DNA from: Chloroflexota bacterium
GTDB lineage: Bacteria; Chloroflexota; Limnocylindria; Limnocylindrales; CSP1-4
NCBI GenBank assembly: GCA_003141245.1
Contig: PLLE01000018.1
Coordinates: 23,097-82,925, forward strand
Length of the DNA: 59,829 nt
Direction: 5' to 3'
Shown here piece after piece: positions 46,042 to 55,462 of this stretch; position 1 is the stretch's first letter; the number at the start of each line of letters is the position of its first letter. Both the position numbers and the translations under genes were made by a program. A model generated the notes under the pieces. The model saw only the letters and a program-made list of their open reading frames with translations, was not told where the DNA came from and ran no database searches.

Positions 46042-47727
46042 CTAGCGGATGCCGGCCATCTCCTGGAGGAGGCGCCAGTTGTGGAGGCGGTCCTCCTGGG
46101 AGGCTTGCAGCTCGATGGAGGCGTTGCCCTCCTTATCGAAGTGCTGGCGGAAGCGGCCTTCTGTATGGGCGAAGGAGATGAAGTCGAAGGTCGACCCGTC
46201 GGGGTTCTTCGACCAGTCTTCCTTTACCGCCGGGTTGCCCTGGAGCGAGAGCCTCTGGGCGAGCGAGTCGCCGCGGCGCGGATCGTACGTGAAGAGCGGG
46301 AAGGCCCGCGACTCCACTGCGAGCTTGGCCTGGCGGTTGGCAGCGTCGTCGGCGATGCCGTGCTCCGGCATGCAGGGGGCATAGGCGACGATGACGGCCG
46401 GGCCCGGGTAGGCGTTGGCTTCGATCACTGCCTTGTAAAGGTGGTTCAGGTTGCAGGCCGCGACCTGGGCGACATAGACCTCGCCGTGCGCCACCATGAT
46501 TCGGCCCAGCTCCTTGCGCCTCTCCTGCTTGCCGTGCTCAACCTTGCCGTAGGCGGAGAGCTTGGCAACCTGAGCAACGAAAGAAGCGGTCGAGGTCTGG
46601 CCGCCGGTGTTCGAATAGGCTCCGGTGTCGAGGACAAGGACCTTGATGTCCATCCCCGACGCAACCAGACGCGAGAGCGACTGGAAGCCGATGTCGTACA
46701 TGGCGCCGTCGCCGCCGAAGACCCACAGCCGCCGCTCGGCATGGCCGGCCTGATCCCAGCGCATCCGGATCCCCATGGCATCGGCCGGGCCGTTCTCGAA
46801 GAGCGAGTTGGTCCACGGAACGGTGAACGGGTTGTACGGGTAGGTGCTGGCGAAGACGGTGTTGCAGCCGGTCTCAGCGACGATGCCCATGCTCTGCGGG
46901 CCGTGTACCTGGAGGGTCGCGGCCAGGACCATGCGCACCACGGTGCCTTCGCCGCAGCCCGAGCAGGAGCCACCGCCGCCGACGAAGCCGAAGGCGTTCT
47001 CGCCGAGCATGATGTCGGCCAGCGCCTTCTCGTTGCGGTACTCGACGGGGGTCGTGGGCAGGCTCTTGTAGAAGGCGAGGTCGCGGCGGTAGCGATCGAG
47101 CGTGCCTTCGCCGCTCGGCTCGCAGTCGCTCTTCTCGGCCATCAAGAGGGCGTTGTGGCCCTGCGCCACGCAGACGTCAACACACTCGGCGCAGCCCTTG
47201 CAGTGGTACGAGTCGATGAAGAGACCGAAGTCGGCCGGCTCGATGCCTCGCTTGGCCGGCACGTCGGCGTACTTGGTCGTGTGGACGAAGTGGGACTTCG
47301 CAGTCTCGGCGGCCAGCTTGGGGTTCGGCTGGGCGGCCGCGAACTTCTTGAGCGCGGTGGCCAGGGAGCCCTTCGGCTGGGCCGTGGCGAAGATCGCGCT
47401 GTCCGGGCAGGCGCTGACGCAGGCCATACAGCCCACGCACTGCTCCGCCACGAACTGCGGGATCAGCGGCGACAGGCTGCTGAAGTCGCGTACGCCGGCT
47501 GTAGCCGGGCCGATGATGCTGCGGGCAACGCCCATGTCGGCGGGCAGCTCGACATCGGCAACGCCGCTGCGGTAGGCCTCGATCACGGACGTGTTGAAGT
47601 CCTTGATGTAGGCGGCGGGATCGAAGGTCCGCGGCGCAATGCGCCCCGGACCCGCGGGAAGGTTGGCCAGCCCGCCTACCGGCAGCTGGCCCTTTCCGTT
47701 CTTCTCGGTGGCAATCGTTTCTGTCAT
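46042..47727 (-). CDS. porB: Pyruvate:ferredoxin oxidoreductase, ferredoxin-TPP (delta-beta) chain
   Basis: A 561-residue chain equal to the C-terminal half of one-chain PFOR. Two [4Fe-4S] motifs, EQCVGCMACVSACPDSAIF (about residues 96-114) and YHCKGCAECVDVCVAQGHNAL (about 176-196), precede the TPP domain with GGGGSCSGCGEGTVVRMV (about 249-266), FGGDGAMYDIGFQSLSRLVASGMDIKVLVLDTGAYSNTGGQTS (TPP/Mg site) and APCMPEHGI. The Cys residues for the third, proximal cluster (CSGCGEG and CNTV) are present. With the receiver-POR fusion upstream it completes the enzyme, which splits pyruvate to acetyl-CoA, CO2 and reduced ferredoxin. Confidence 0.94.
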   Translation of the reverse strand: MTETIATEKNGKGQLPVGGLANLPAGPGRIAPRTFDPAAYIKDFNTSVIEAYRSGVADVELPADMGVARSIIGPATAGVRDFSSLSPLIPQFVAEQCVGCMACVSACPDSAIFATAQPKGSLATALKKFAAAQPNPKLAAETAKSHFVHTTKYADVPAKRGIEPADFGLFIDSYHCKGCAECVDVCVAQGHNALLMAEKSDCEPSGEGTLDRYRRDLAFYKSLPTTPVEYRNEKALADIMLGENAFGFVGGGGSCSGCGEGTVVRMVLAATLQVHGPQSMGIVAETGCNTVFASTYPYNPFTVPWTNSLFENGPADAMGIRMRWDQAGHAERRLWVFGGDGAMYDIGFQSLSRLVASGMDIKVLVLDTGAYSNTGGQTSTASFVAQVAKLSAYGKVEHGKQERRKELGRIMVAHGEVYVAQVAACNLNHLYKAVIEANAYPGPAVIVAYAPCMPEHGIADDAANRQAKLAVESRAFPLFTYDPRRGDSLAQRLSLQGNPAVKEDWSKNPDGSTFDFISFAHTEGRFRQHFDKEGNASIELQASQEDRLHNWRLLQEMAGIR

Positions 47728-47748
47728 CGCTCGCTCTGTCTTGCGGTG

Positions 47749-48144
47749 TTATCCCAGCCAGGACCGGACGAGGTCACTGGCGGAGATGATGCCGATCGGG
47801 GTGGCCGCCGCGTCCGTGACGACGAGGCGGTGGACTCGGTGCTCCCCCATCAGCCGCGCTGCCTCGTCGAGGCGCGCGGTCGAGGGGATGGTCAGCGCCG
47901 GCTTCGTCATGATTTCTCCCACGGCCAGGCCCCGCCAGTTCGCTTGAAGCTGGGGGCTTGCCTGTGCCCTGATGAGATCGGTCTGACTCAGGACCCCGAC
48001 CAGAGACCCGCTCGCATCAACGACGGGCAGGCCGGAGATCTTCCTGCTGTCGAGCAGGCTGGCGGCTTCCGCGAGTGATGCCGCCTCTGAGATCGAGACC
48101 GGGTCGGGGGTCATGACATCCCCAACCTTGCGAGGTTCGGTCAT
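47749..48144 (-). CDS. CBS-pair domain protein
   Basis: A 131-residue protein consisting only of two CBS motifs: VGDVMTPDPVSISEAASLAEAASLLDSRKISGLPVVDASGSLVGVLSQTDLIRA and VGEIMTKPALTIPSTARLDEAARLMGEHRVHRLVVTDAAATPIGIISASDLVRS. CBS pairs bind adenine nucleotides (AMP, ATP, SAM) and act as energy sensors. It lies between the two POR chains, overlapping the alpha-gamma gene by four bases, which suggests regulation of POR activity by adenylate state (inference). Confidence 0.93.
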   Translation of the reverse strand: MTEPRKVGDVMTPDPVSISEAASLAEAASLLDSRKISGLPVVDASGSLVGVLSQTDLIRAQASPQLQANWRGLAVGEIMTKPALTIPSTARLDEAARLMGEHRVHRLVVTDAAATPIGIISASDLVRSWLG

Positions 48145-50483
48145 CGCGTTGCCTTGGCGGCCGCCGAAACGGTGCTCTTGGCAGTTATCGCCGCCGTGAC
48201 GTCGATCACGCCGTCGTAGGCGCCCTGGATGACTGCCAGGTTTGCGTCCACGACCGAGGTGCCGCGCTTCCCGAAGAAACGCTTGAGGTTCTCGCGGACG
48301 GCCGTCATGAGCGCCGGCCGATCGAGGCCCGCGCGCTCGGCGAACGGCGAGACCTTGAGGAAGACGCCGACGAGAGCCACGCCCTGCATTCGGATCTCGA
48401 GATCCTCTCGAGGGGCATACTGCTTGGCCAGCGCCGCGGCGTCCAGAGCGAGGAGCCTGATCTTGCGGGCCAGGATCTCCGCGCGCGTCGCGGGCGGAAG
48501 GGCGGCCCAGATCTCGTCGGGGTCGGTGAGCGGCGTCGGCACGAAGACCGTGCCGCCGTTCACGAGCCCGGCGAGCGGATCGCCCTGCTTGAACGAGTTG
48601 GTGTCGAAGAGCGGCACGAAGTCGACTTCGGTCAGTTCGTTGTGGAGACGGATCGGCTCCTCGGCGATGGTCAGGAAGTAAGTGGTCGGAAGACCCTTCT
48701 TTTCGGAGCCATAGCGCGGGTAGGCCTGGACGTACAGGTTGAAGAGCTCGCCGACCGTCGTCGCCACGAGCTTGTTCGTGGTGACCGAGCCGAAGCCGCC
48801 GACCGAGTGGCCGCGCAGGCTGTAGGCGCCGCGGGGACGGATGTTGACGTCGCTCTTGACCAGGGCGCTGGGGTGGCGGATGCCGAGCACGACGTGCTTG
48901 CGCTCCTTGACGGCCTTTTCGTCGGCCATCCAGTCGAAGACGGCCGCGAGGTCGCCGGGCTGGATGTCGCGCGAGCCGAGGCCGGCCGAGGCCGACACGA
49001 CACGCGGCAAACGGCCACCATCCATCGCGGCGTCGGCCAAGGCCGACTTGAGCTCGCGAGTGAGTGGGTTGTCCGCGGCCGCGGGCTCGTCCGTGCGCTC
49101 GACGACCGCCACCACCTTGGCGCTAGCCAGGGCTTTCGCCAGCTGCTTGGCCGGGAAGGGGCGGAAGGAGGTAACGGTGACTGAGCCGACCTTGCGCCCG
49201 GCGGCGCGGAGGTAGTCGACGACGGCCAGAGCCGTATCCGCCATGGTCCCCATTGAGACAATGACGTAGTCGGCGTCTTCGGTTTTGTAGGTGCTGATCA
49301 GGCCGTAGTGGCGGCCGGTCAGGGCCTCCCACTCCGCCATGGCGCGTTCCGTAATGGCGACCAGCTTGTCGTACCAGTTGCGCTGGGCGATGCGGCCCTT
49401 CATGTACGAGTCCTGATTCTGTACGACGCCGGTCATCAGAGCGTCCTTGGGGTCGAACAGATCGCGGACCGTCACGCGCGGGTCGCCGACGAAGCGCTTC
49501 AGCAGCTCGTCCTCGGGCAGCTGAACGTTCTCGATCGTGTGGGTCGTCAGGAATCCGTCCTGGGCCACGAACCACGGCGTTTCACCGTCTTCGGCGACGC
49601 GACGGGCGATGGCGGTCAGGTCGGCCGCTTCCTGGCAGTTGCGCGCAAAGAAGATGCCCCAGCCGGCGTCGGCGACACCCATGACGTCGTCGTGGCCGGC
49701 GTGGATGTTGAGGCTCTGGCTGGTCAGGGCGCGGGCGCCTACGTGGAAGACGGCAGGCAGTCGCTTGCCGGCGATGACGTACAGGACTTCCTTCATCAGG
49801 ATGAGGCCCTGTCCGGCGGTGAAGTTCGTGACCCGACCGCCGGCAAGGGCGAACCCTTCGGCGGCAGAGGCGGAGGAGTGCTCCGACTCGGGCTCGACGA
49901 ACTTCAGCTTCGTACCCCAGAGGTTGGGGGTGCCGTTGGCGACGGCGACCTGGTAGACCGCCGCCATGGTCGTCGAAGGCGTGATCGGGTAGGCGCAAGC
50001 GCCGTCGCTGATCCGCGTCTCGACGTAGGCAATGGCCTCCGAGCCGTCGATGATGGCCGGGATACCTGGGAATTCTGGCGTCGGCGTATTCGTCACGATG
50101 GTCGGTTCACCCAATGCACGCAACTGGCGGGCCAGTGCGCTTCCGTCCAAGTGCTTGAGCAGGGTGCCGCCAATCCCGCTGGCGACCGCCTCGCGCTGCT
50201 CGTCCGCATGCCAGTAGGAGGCCAGCACGGCGATCCGCTCCGCGGGGATTCGGTCGCGCAGTGCAGCAACTACAGGCCGCCATCCGCCGGGAACGTCGGC
50301 GTCGAGCAGCACCACGTCCGGGCAGGAGGTCTCTGCCTCGCGCGCCGCAGTTTCAGCGCAAGTCGCCTGGGCGACGATCGTGAAGCCGTGACGCGAGAGG
50401 TGATCGCAGAGTGCCTCGGTGGCCGCGCGGTGCTGACTGACTATAAGCAGTCGACGCAAAGGCAGATCGGAATCGGCGAGCAT
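48141..50483 (-). CDS. porA: Receiver-like domain fused to pyruvate:ferredoxin oxidoreductase alpha-gamma chain
   Basis: A 780-residue fusion. Residues about 10-125 form a response-regulator receiver-like domain: RLLIVSQHRAATEALCDHL, VVLLDADVPGG with D61 at the phosphoacceptor position, VLASYWH with S89, and LLKHLDG with K110. The acidic pair that binds Mg is replaced by S16-Q17. From about 138 the normal PFOR begins (EFPGIPAIIDGSEAIAYVETRISDGACAYPITPSTTM), with EPESEHSSASAAEGFALAGGR, the transketolase-like domain II and the gamma domain (GIRHPSALVKSDVNIRPRGAYSLRGHSVGGFGSVTTNK). Start ATG 50483; an upstream start at 50561 would add 26 implausible residues. Known PFORs lack such a domain. Confidence 0.9.
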   Translation of the reverse strand: MLADSDLPLRRLLIVSQHRAATEALCDHLSRHGFTIVAQATCAETAAREAETSCPDVVLLDADVPGGWRPVVAALRDRIPAERIAVLASYWHADEQREAVASGIGGTLLKHLDGSALARQLRALGEPTIVTNTPTPEFPGIPAIIDGSEAIAYVETRISDGACAYPITPSTTMAAVYQVAVANGTPNLWGTKLKFVEPESEHSSASAAEGFALAGGRVTNFTAGQGLILMKEVLYVIAGKRLPAVFHVGARALTSQSLNIHAGHDDVMGVADAGWGIFFARNCQEAADLTAIARRVAEDGETPWFVAQDGFLTTHTIENVQLPEDELLKRFVGDPRVTVRDLFDPKDALMTGVVQNQDSYMKGRIAQRNWYDKLVAITERAMAEWEALTGRHYGLISTYKTEDADYVIVSMGTMADTALAVVDYLRAAGRKVGSVTVTSFRPFPAKQLAKALASAKVVAVVERTDEPAAADNPLTRELKSALADAAMDGGRLPRVVSASAGLGSRDIQPGDLAAVFDWMADEKAVKERKHVVLGIRHPSALVKSDVNIRPRGAYSLRGHSVGGFGSVTTNKLVATTVGELFNLYVQAYPRYGSEKKGLPTTYFLTIAEEPIRLHNELTEVDFVPLFDTNSFKQGDPLAGLVNGGTVFVPTPLTDPDEIWAALPPATRAEILARKIRLLALDAAALAKQYAPREDLEIRMQGVALVGVFLKVSPFAERAGLDRPALMTAVRENLKRFFGKRGTSVVDANLAVIQGAYDGVIDVTAAITAKSTVSAAAKATR

Positions 50484-50543
50484 GGTGCATAGCGTGCGCG
50501 CCCGACCCACTCCGACCGTAGCGACAGGGCTCCCTAATGCCGG

Positions 50544-50557
50544 GGGCCATATGGCCC
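50544..50557. promoter_or_regulatory. Perfect palindrome upstream of receiver-POR, DevR-box-like
   Basis: GGGCCATATGGCCC is an exact 7+7 palindrome, 61 bases before the porA start at 50483. It fits the core pattern GGGNCNNNNGNCCC of mycobacterial DevR boxes at every fixed position. A DevR-like regulator is encoded at 54791, so control of the por operon by it is a reasonable guess. Confidence 0.55.
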
Positions 50558-50855
50558 GCACGGGAACGGGCCGCGGTAGGCAGACCCCGCCCGAAGGAGG
50601 AGGTAGTCGTGTCGTCCGGCTTGTCGGGCTACGGGTCGATAGCGAGTCGCCGGCAGGTCATCCGTGGATAGACCGGCGGTCGGAACCCGACCTCGGGTCT
50701 GTCTGCTGATGAGCCGTTTCAGGGGCGATTCGCGCGGGCCGTGACGGCGTCCGGATGCCACTCACCGAGCCGGTTCAGGGGAGTCCAGTTGCCCGCCACG
50801 GAGGGCCGTTCGGCACTGCGCAGGGGCTCGGTGGCGACCCCAAACTTGCGGGCGT

Positions 50856-50895
50856 GACGAACGCCGGAGGGGACGCCCGGCGTTCGTCCTTTTTT
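50856..50895 (+). terminator. Strong rho-independent terminator on the forward strand
   Basis: GACGAACGCCGG (50856-50867) pairs perfectly over 12 bases with CCGGCGTTCGTC (50877-50888), loop of nine bases, followed by C and six T (50890-50895). It is the only classical intrinsic terminator I see in the window. On the reverse strand no T-run follows, so it does not serve the gene ending at 50988. Confidence 0.88.
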
Positions 50896-50987
50896 GCGCC
50901 CTCCGTCAGCCGACCGGGCCTGCCAGGCGAAGCCCGCTCCCCCTGCAGACGCGCACCGGCACCCTGAATTCCGGAAACGGCGACTCG

Positions 50988-52376
50988 TCAACTGACCACC
51001 CGGATCAAGGTCCCCAGCAAGCTCTTGAACTCGGCCTGGCTCATGCCCATACCGCTGACCAACCAGCGGATCGGCGCCTCCCCGACGCTGCCGTCCGGTA
51101 GGAACAGGGCGACGGACGGGCCCGTGACCAAATACCAATGCCTGCCGCCGACAGTCTCAAGCGAGCCGGTCCGGCCGCGGAACGCCTCGACAGAAAACGA
51201 CTGCCCGGTGGCTTTGGGTGGCTCATCTGCCCGCGCGATTGCGCCCGCAATGAGAGTCAGGCGCTTGCCACCGGGCCCCCCATAGTCGACGCGCACCGTC
51301 CGATCGTCGGCGCTGAGAGTGCGTGATGCGATGCTCCAATCGGCCGGCAGCACGGCGCAATACACGTCCACGAGCTGGAAGGTGGTGGGATTCCAGCGAC
51401 CCTCGCCGGCATAGGCCGTGAGCGCAGCCAGCTGGAAGAAGGTGCGGTCGACGTCGCTGCCGCTGCAGTCCGACGACGGGCGGCCGCCGGCAGCTACCTC
51501 GCCCTCGAGCGCGCCGACGACGCGACCCTTCACGGCCCGGTCGCGCGCCGGGTAGCCGCCGCCGTCCCTCAGCGTCAGATTGCCTATCGGTTGATCCAGA
51601 TAGACGATCTCCGGAATCTCGCTGAAGACCGGCATGGGTTCGACGGCCCAGCCGCCGAATGCGGTGATCGTCACTGACGGCCCGTCTGCATGGATGTCGA
51701 GCGCCGCCCGGTTCTCGTAGGCATCGACAGGCGAGTAGATGACGATGTGGAGCACGCTGGAGCTGGTCTCAGGAGGCCAGTTCGGGTCGAACCACCAGCT
51801 GGCGATCTTGTACCCGGAACCGCCTCCAGGCTCGGGCGCGACCGACCTCATCACGCAATCCTCGAGGAAGACGGCTGCCCAGCGCCCCGAGCCAAGAGTC
51901 ACGCTGGCTACAGCGAACTCATCCCTGGCCGGCGGCACGGCGGCTACATAGATCCGCTCCGTGTCAGTGTTGGCAGCCAGGAGCGCGTAGCCGCTCGCCG
52001 GCACCGAGCCCGCGGCAGCTGCGATCGCCGCGCGGAGGGCGGCAGCGGGCGGCGTGTCCGCCGTCTCGTCGTGTACCGTCGAGCCGGAGGCAGCCAACAG
52101 TTGCTCGTGGTTGATGTAGGTCTCCGATCCCACCTTGCCGCAGACAAGGCCCTGAGCGTCGATCACCGGCACTGAGGCGCTGAAGACTCTGGTGGGTGTC
52201 GGTCTCGTGGTCGGCTCCGCGGTTGAGCTGGGGGTTGCGACCGCGGCCGAATGATTCGAAGTGGGCGACGCCGCGCTGAACAGCGGTCCCCATCTCGGCA
52301 TGGCCAGCACGCCAACGATGACCGCCACCAACACGACGCCGGCCAGCCACCACCTTGCCCCTCGGGTTGCGCTCAT
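50988..52376 (-). CDS. Membrane-anchored or secreted protein of unknown function
   Basis: A 462-residue protein with an N-terminal membrane/signal segment (ARWWLAGVVLVAVIVGVLAMP, about residues 7-27), a Ser/Thr/Pro linker (about 35-62) and a large outer region without recognisable domain. No lipobox is visible. The layout (anchor, STP linker, beta-rich outer part) resembles the protein at 6519, but the W-x-S-x-D repeats are absent. Transcribed alone. It may be lineage-specific. Confidence 0.75.
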   Translation of the reverse strand: MSATRGARWWLAGVVLVAVIVGVLAMPRWGPLFSAASPTSNHSAAVATPSSTAEPTTRPTPTRVFSASVPVIDAQGLVCGKVGSETYINHEQLLAASGSTVHDETADTPPAAALRAAIAAAAGSVPASGYALLAANTDTERIYVAAVPPARDEFAVASVTLGSGRWAAVFLEDCVMRSVAPEPGGGSGYKIASWWFDPNWPPETSSSVLHIVIYSPVDAYENRAALDIHADGPSVTITAFGGWAVEPMPVFSEIPEIVYLDQPIGNLTLRDGGGYPARDRAVKGRVVGALEGEVAAGGRPSSDCSGSDVDRTFFQLAALTAYAGEGRWNPTTFQLVDVYCAVLPADWSIASRTLSADDRTVRVDYGGPGGKRLTLIAGAIARADEPPKATGQSFSVEAFRGRTGSLETVGGRHWYLVTGPSVALFLPDGSVGEAPIRWLVSGMGMSQAEFKSLLGTLIRVVS

Positions 52377-52545
52377 CCTCGCATCCTCCCGCTCGAGGCC
52401 CGGATCTGACCTCGCAGCCGGGCGCCACGCGGCGTAGGTACCTTACCAAACGATTCGCACGTCGGATCGCTCGATCTTGCGGGCACTGCCGGTCTATCGG
52501 GTCAGCCTGCAGCCCCCTGCTGGAGCGTCCTGGAGAGGCCCCCGA

Positions 52546-53817
<1,272 letters not shown>

Positions 53818-53871
53818 GAGGCGGAGTGTACGAGGCGCGCGCGACTGAGGGAGGGTCCATTGCGACGTATC

Positions 53872-53891
53872 GGGGGGCCGGCCGGCCCCCC
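53872..53891. repeat. 20-bp perfect GC palindrome upstream of the CoA-transferase
   Basis: GGGGGGCCGGCCGGCCCCCC is an exact palindrome 55 bases upstream of the CoA-transferase start. It has no T-run on either side. It could be an operator or only a stable structure in the leader; no matching regulator can be named. Confidence 0.6.
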
Positions 53892-54105
53892 GTTGAACGC
53901 CGAAAACCCTCGGCTCGCTCGGCCAGCCGCCCGATTCCTTCGTTGTCGCCTGTGCTCCTCGCTGACCACGCACCTATACCCCCAGGATGCGCCCGCGCGG
54001 TGGACATCACCCCCGAGCACGGTAGAGTGGGGACGGCTGCGGCGGCTAGATCGTCGCGAGCGGTGTGCGGACGCTATACATTCCGCCCGGAACGGAGCGG
54101 GGAAG

Positions 54106-54693
54106 ATGATTAGCAGGCGGGCTCTATTCTCTTTGGTGGCGGCCGTGGCGCTCGCAGGCTGCGCGGGCCAGACCGTCGGCACGGCGGGTCCGGCAACGCC
54201 TTCCGGCTCGCCCGGGCATGCCACGAGCCAGGCCGGCGTTTCGGCAACGCCAGGGGGCGCCTCAGCGACGACCGGCCCGAAGACACACCAGGTCGGCGAG
54301 ACGGTCACAGTGACCCGTAACGGCGCGGACTGGGCCAAGATCACAGTCTCGGACGTCAGCGGCGCCACCTCCTATCCGGGCGGGCTTCCGGATAAGCCGC
54401 GGACCGCTGGCAACGTCTTCGTTGCGGCCAGAGTGACCTACGAGGCCCTGTCCCTGGGCGTCTCCTACAACCGCTACGACTGGCAAGCGGTCTGCGGTGG
54501 CATCGCGGTCGACTATTACAGCGCGCTCCACGGACCGTCTCCTAGCCTCGATTCGGGCCATCTGCCGAATGGGCAGAAAGCCACCGGCTTCGTCGTGTTC
54601 GAAGTGGCGCCGCAGGGCGAAGTGAGATTGTCCTATACCGCCGGCAGCCTGAGCAGCACGCCGATGTTCGAGGTCGTGATTCGGGTTGCATAG
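54106..54693 (+). CDS. Lipoprotein with DUF4352-like domain
   Basis: A 195-residue predicted lipoprotein. The signal peptide MISRRALFSLVAAVALAGC has a lipobox LAGC with the modified Cys at residue 19. A Ser/Thr/Gly/Pro-rich linker follows, then a beta-sandwich domain (QVGETVTVTRNGADWAKITVSDVSG...NVFVAARVTYEALS...GQKATGFVVFEVAPQGEVRLSYTAG) of the DUF4352 type found in many surface lipoproteins. Ligand unknown. ATG 54106 follows GGGGAAG. Confidence 0.85.
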   Translation: MISRRALFSLVAAVALAGCAGQTVGTAGPATPSGSPGHATSQAGVSATPGGASATTGPKTHQVGETVTVTRNGADWAKITVSDVSGATSYPGGLPDKPRTAGNVFVAARVTYEALSLGVSYNRYDWQAVCGGIAVDYYSALHGPSPSLDSGHLPNGQKATGFVVFEVAPQGEVRLSYTAGSLSSTPMFEVVIRVA

Positions 54694-54790
54694 GACACCA
54701 GGAACGTCCCGCTCCCTCCTGCGGGGGGGCGGACGTCGAGCCTGAGACACCACCGGCGAACTGGGTCGCTGGACCGCCCACGAAGTGAGC

Positions 54791-55462
54791 CTAAACGCCG
54801 CCCTTCATGCGGTGGCGGGCCACGAAGGCGGCCGCCTGGGCGCGCCGCTCCAGGTTCAGCTTCGAGAGGATGGAGCTGACGTAGTTCTTGACCGTCTTGT
54901 CGGACAGGAAGACCTCCGAGGCTATCTCCTTGTTGGTCTTCCCCTCGGCCACCAGCAGCAGGATCTTCTGCTCCTGCTGGGTCAGCTGCGCCATCTCGTC
55001 GGTGTAGGTGCCGGTGGCGATGCGGCGGACCCGGTCGAGGACCTTCTCGGTGACGGCCGGGTCGAGCAGCGACTCACCGCGCCCGACCGACTCGAGAGCG
55101 CTCACCAGGTCGCGGCTGCGGATCTGCTTGAGCAGGTAGCCGGAGGCGCCGGCGATGATCGCCGACAGGACCGCCTCTTCGTCCGGGTAACTGGTCAGGA
55201 TGACCACGCGCGTCTTGGGGAACTCGGCGCGGATCTCGCGACAGGCCTCGATCCCGGAGCCGTCCGGCAGCCGGACGTCCATGATGACCAGGTCCGGCTC
55301 GAACTTGCGCGTCATCTCGACCGCCTCGGCCGCGGTGCCGGCTTCGGCCACGACCTGGAAGTGCTCGCGCCTGTCGAGCAGCGAGACAAGACCCTGGCGG
55401 ACGACCTCGTGATCGTCGACCACGAGCAGCCGCAGCGGGCGCGCTTCGATCTGGTCGGTCAT
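54791..55462 (-). CDS. devR: NarL/DevR-type response regulator
   Basis: A 223-residue regulator with an N-terminal receiver (LLVVDDHEVVRQGLVSLL with D16-D17, VIMDVRLPDGSGI with D62, VVILTSYPDEEAVLSAIIAGASGYLLKQI) and a LuxR-type HTH (LTQQEQKILLLVAEGKTNKEIASEVFLSDKTVKNYVSSILSKLNLERRAQAAAF). Both halves strongly resemble mycobacterial DevR (DosR), including TVKNYV, which contacts the box, and ILTSY. It overlaps the histidine kinase gene by four bases. DevR controls hypoxia/redox survival genes such as universal stress proteins. Confidence 0.92.
   Translation of the reverse strand: MTDQIEARPLRLLVVDDHEVVRQGLVSLLDRREHFQVVAEAGTAAEAVEMTRKFEPDLVIMDVRLPDGSGIEACREIRAEFPKTRVVILTSYPDEEAVLSAIIAGASGYLLKQIRSRDLVSALESVGRGESLLDPAVTEKVLDRVRRIATGTYTDEMAQLTQQEQKILLLVAEGKTNKEIASEVFLSDKTVKNYVSSILSKLNLERRAQAAAFVARHRMKGGV

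Larger units (their letters stand above)
50484..50987. other. Non-coding gap with palindrome, repeats and an orphan terminator
   Basis: No protein gene is supported. On the left is the promoter of the receiver-POR gene with a perfect palindrome at 50544-50557. A forward-strand intrinsic terminator lies at 50856-50895, although no forward gene precedes it, so a forward non-coding transcript of up to about 300 bases is possible. GAGCCG-N-TTCAGGGG occurs twice (about 50712 and 50769). I could not match the segment to RNase P, tmRNA, 6S or a known riboswitch by eye. Confidence 0.45.

Noticed and set aside
46081-48078. 665-residue forward frame across porB and the CBS gene
   Set aside because: Antisense shadow of two genes with unmistakable iron-sulfur, TPP and CBS motifs.
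50700-50730. CTGATGAG resembling a hammerhead ribozyme core
   Set aside because: The required GAAA after stem II is missing and no matching stems I and III are present.
50719-51138. Reverse 139-residue frame downstream of the secreted protein gene
   Set aside because: Overlaps the end of that gene and the terminator stem; Arg/Gly-rich composition and no start signal.
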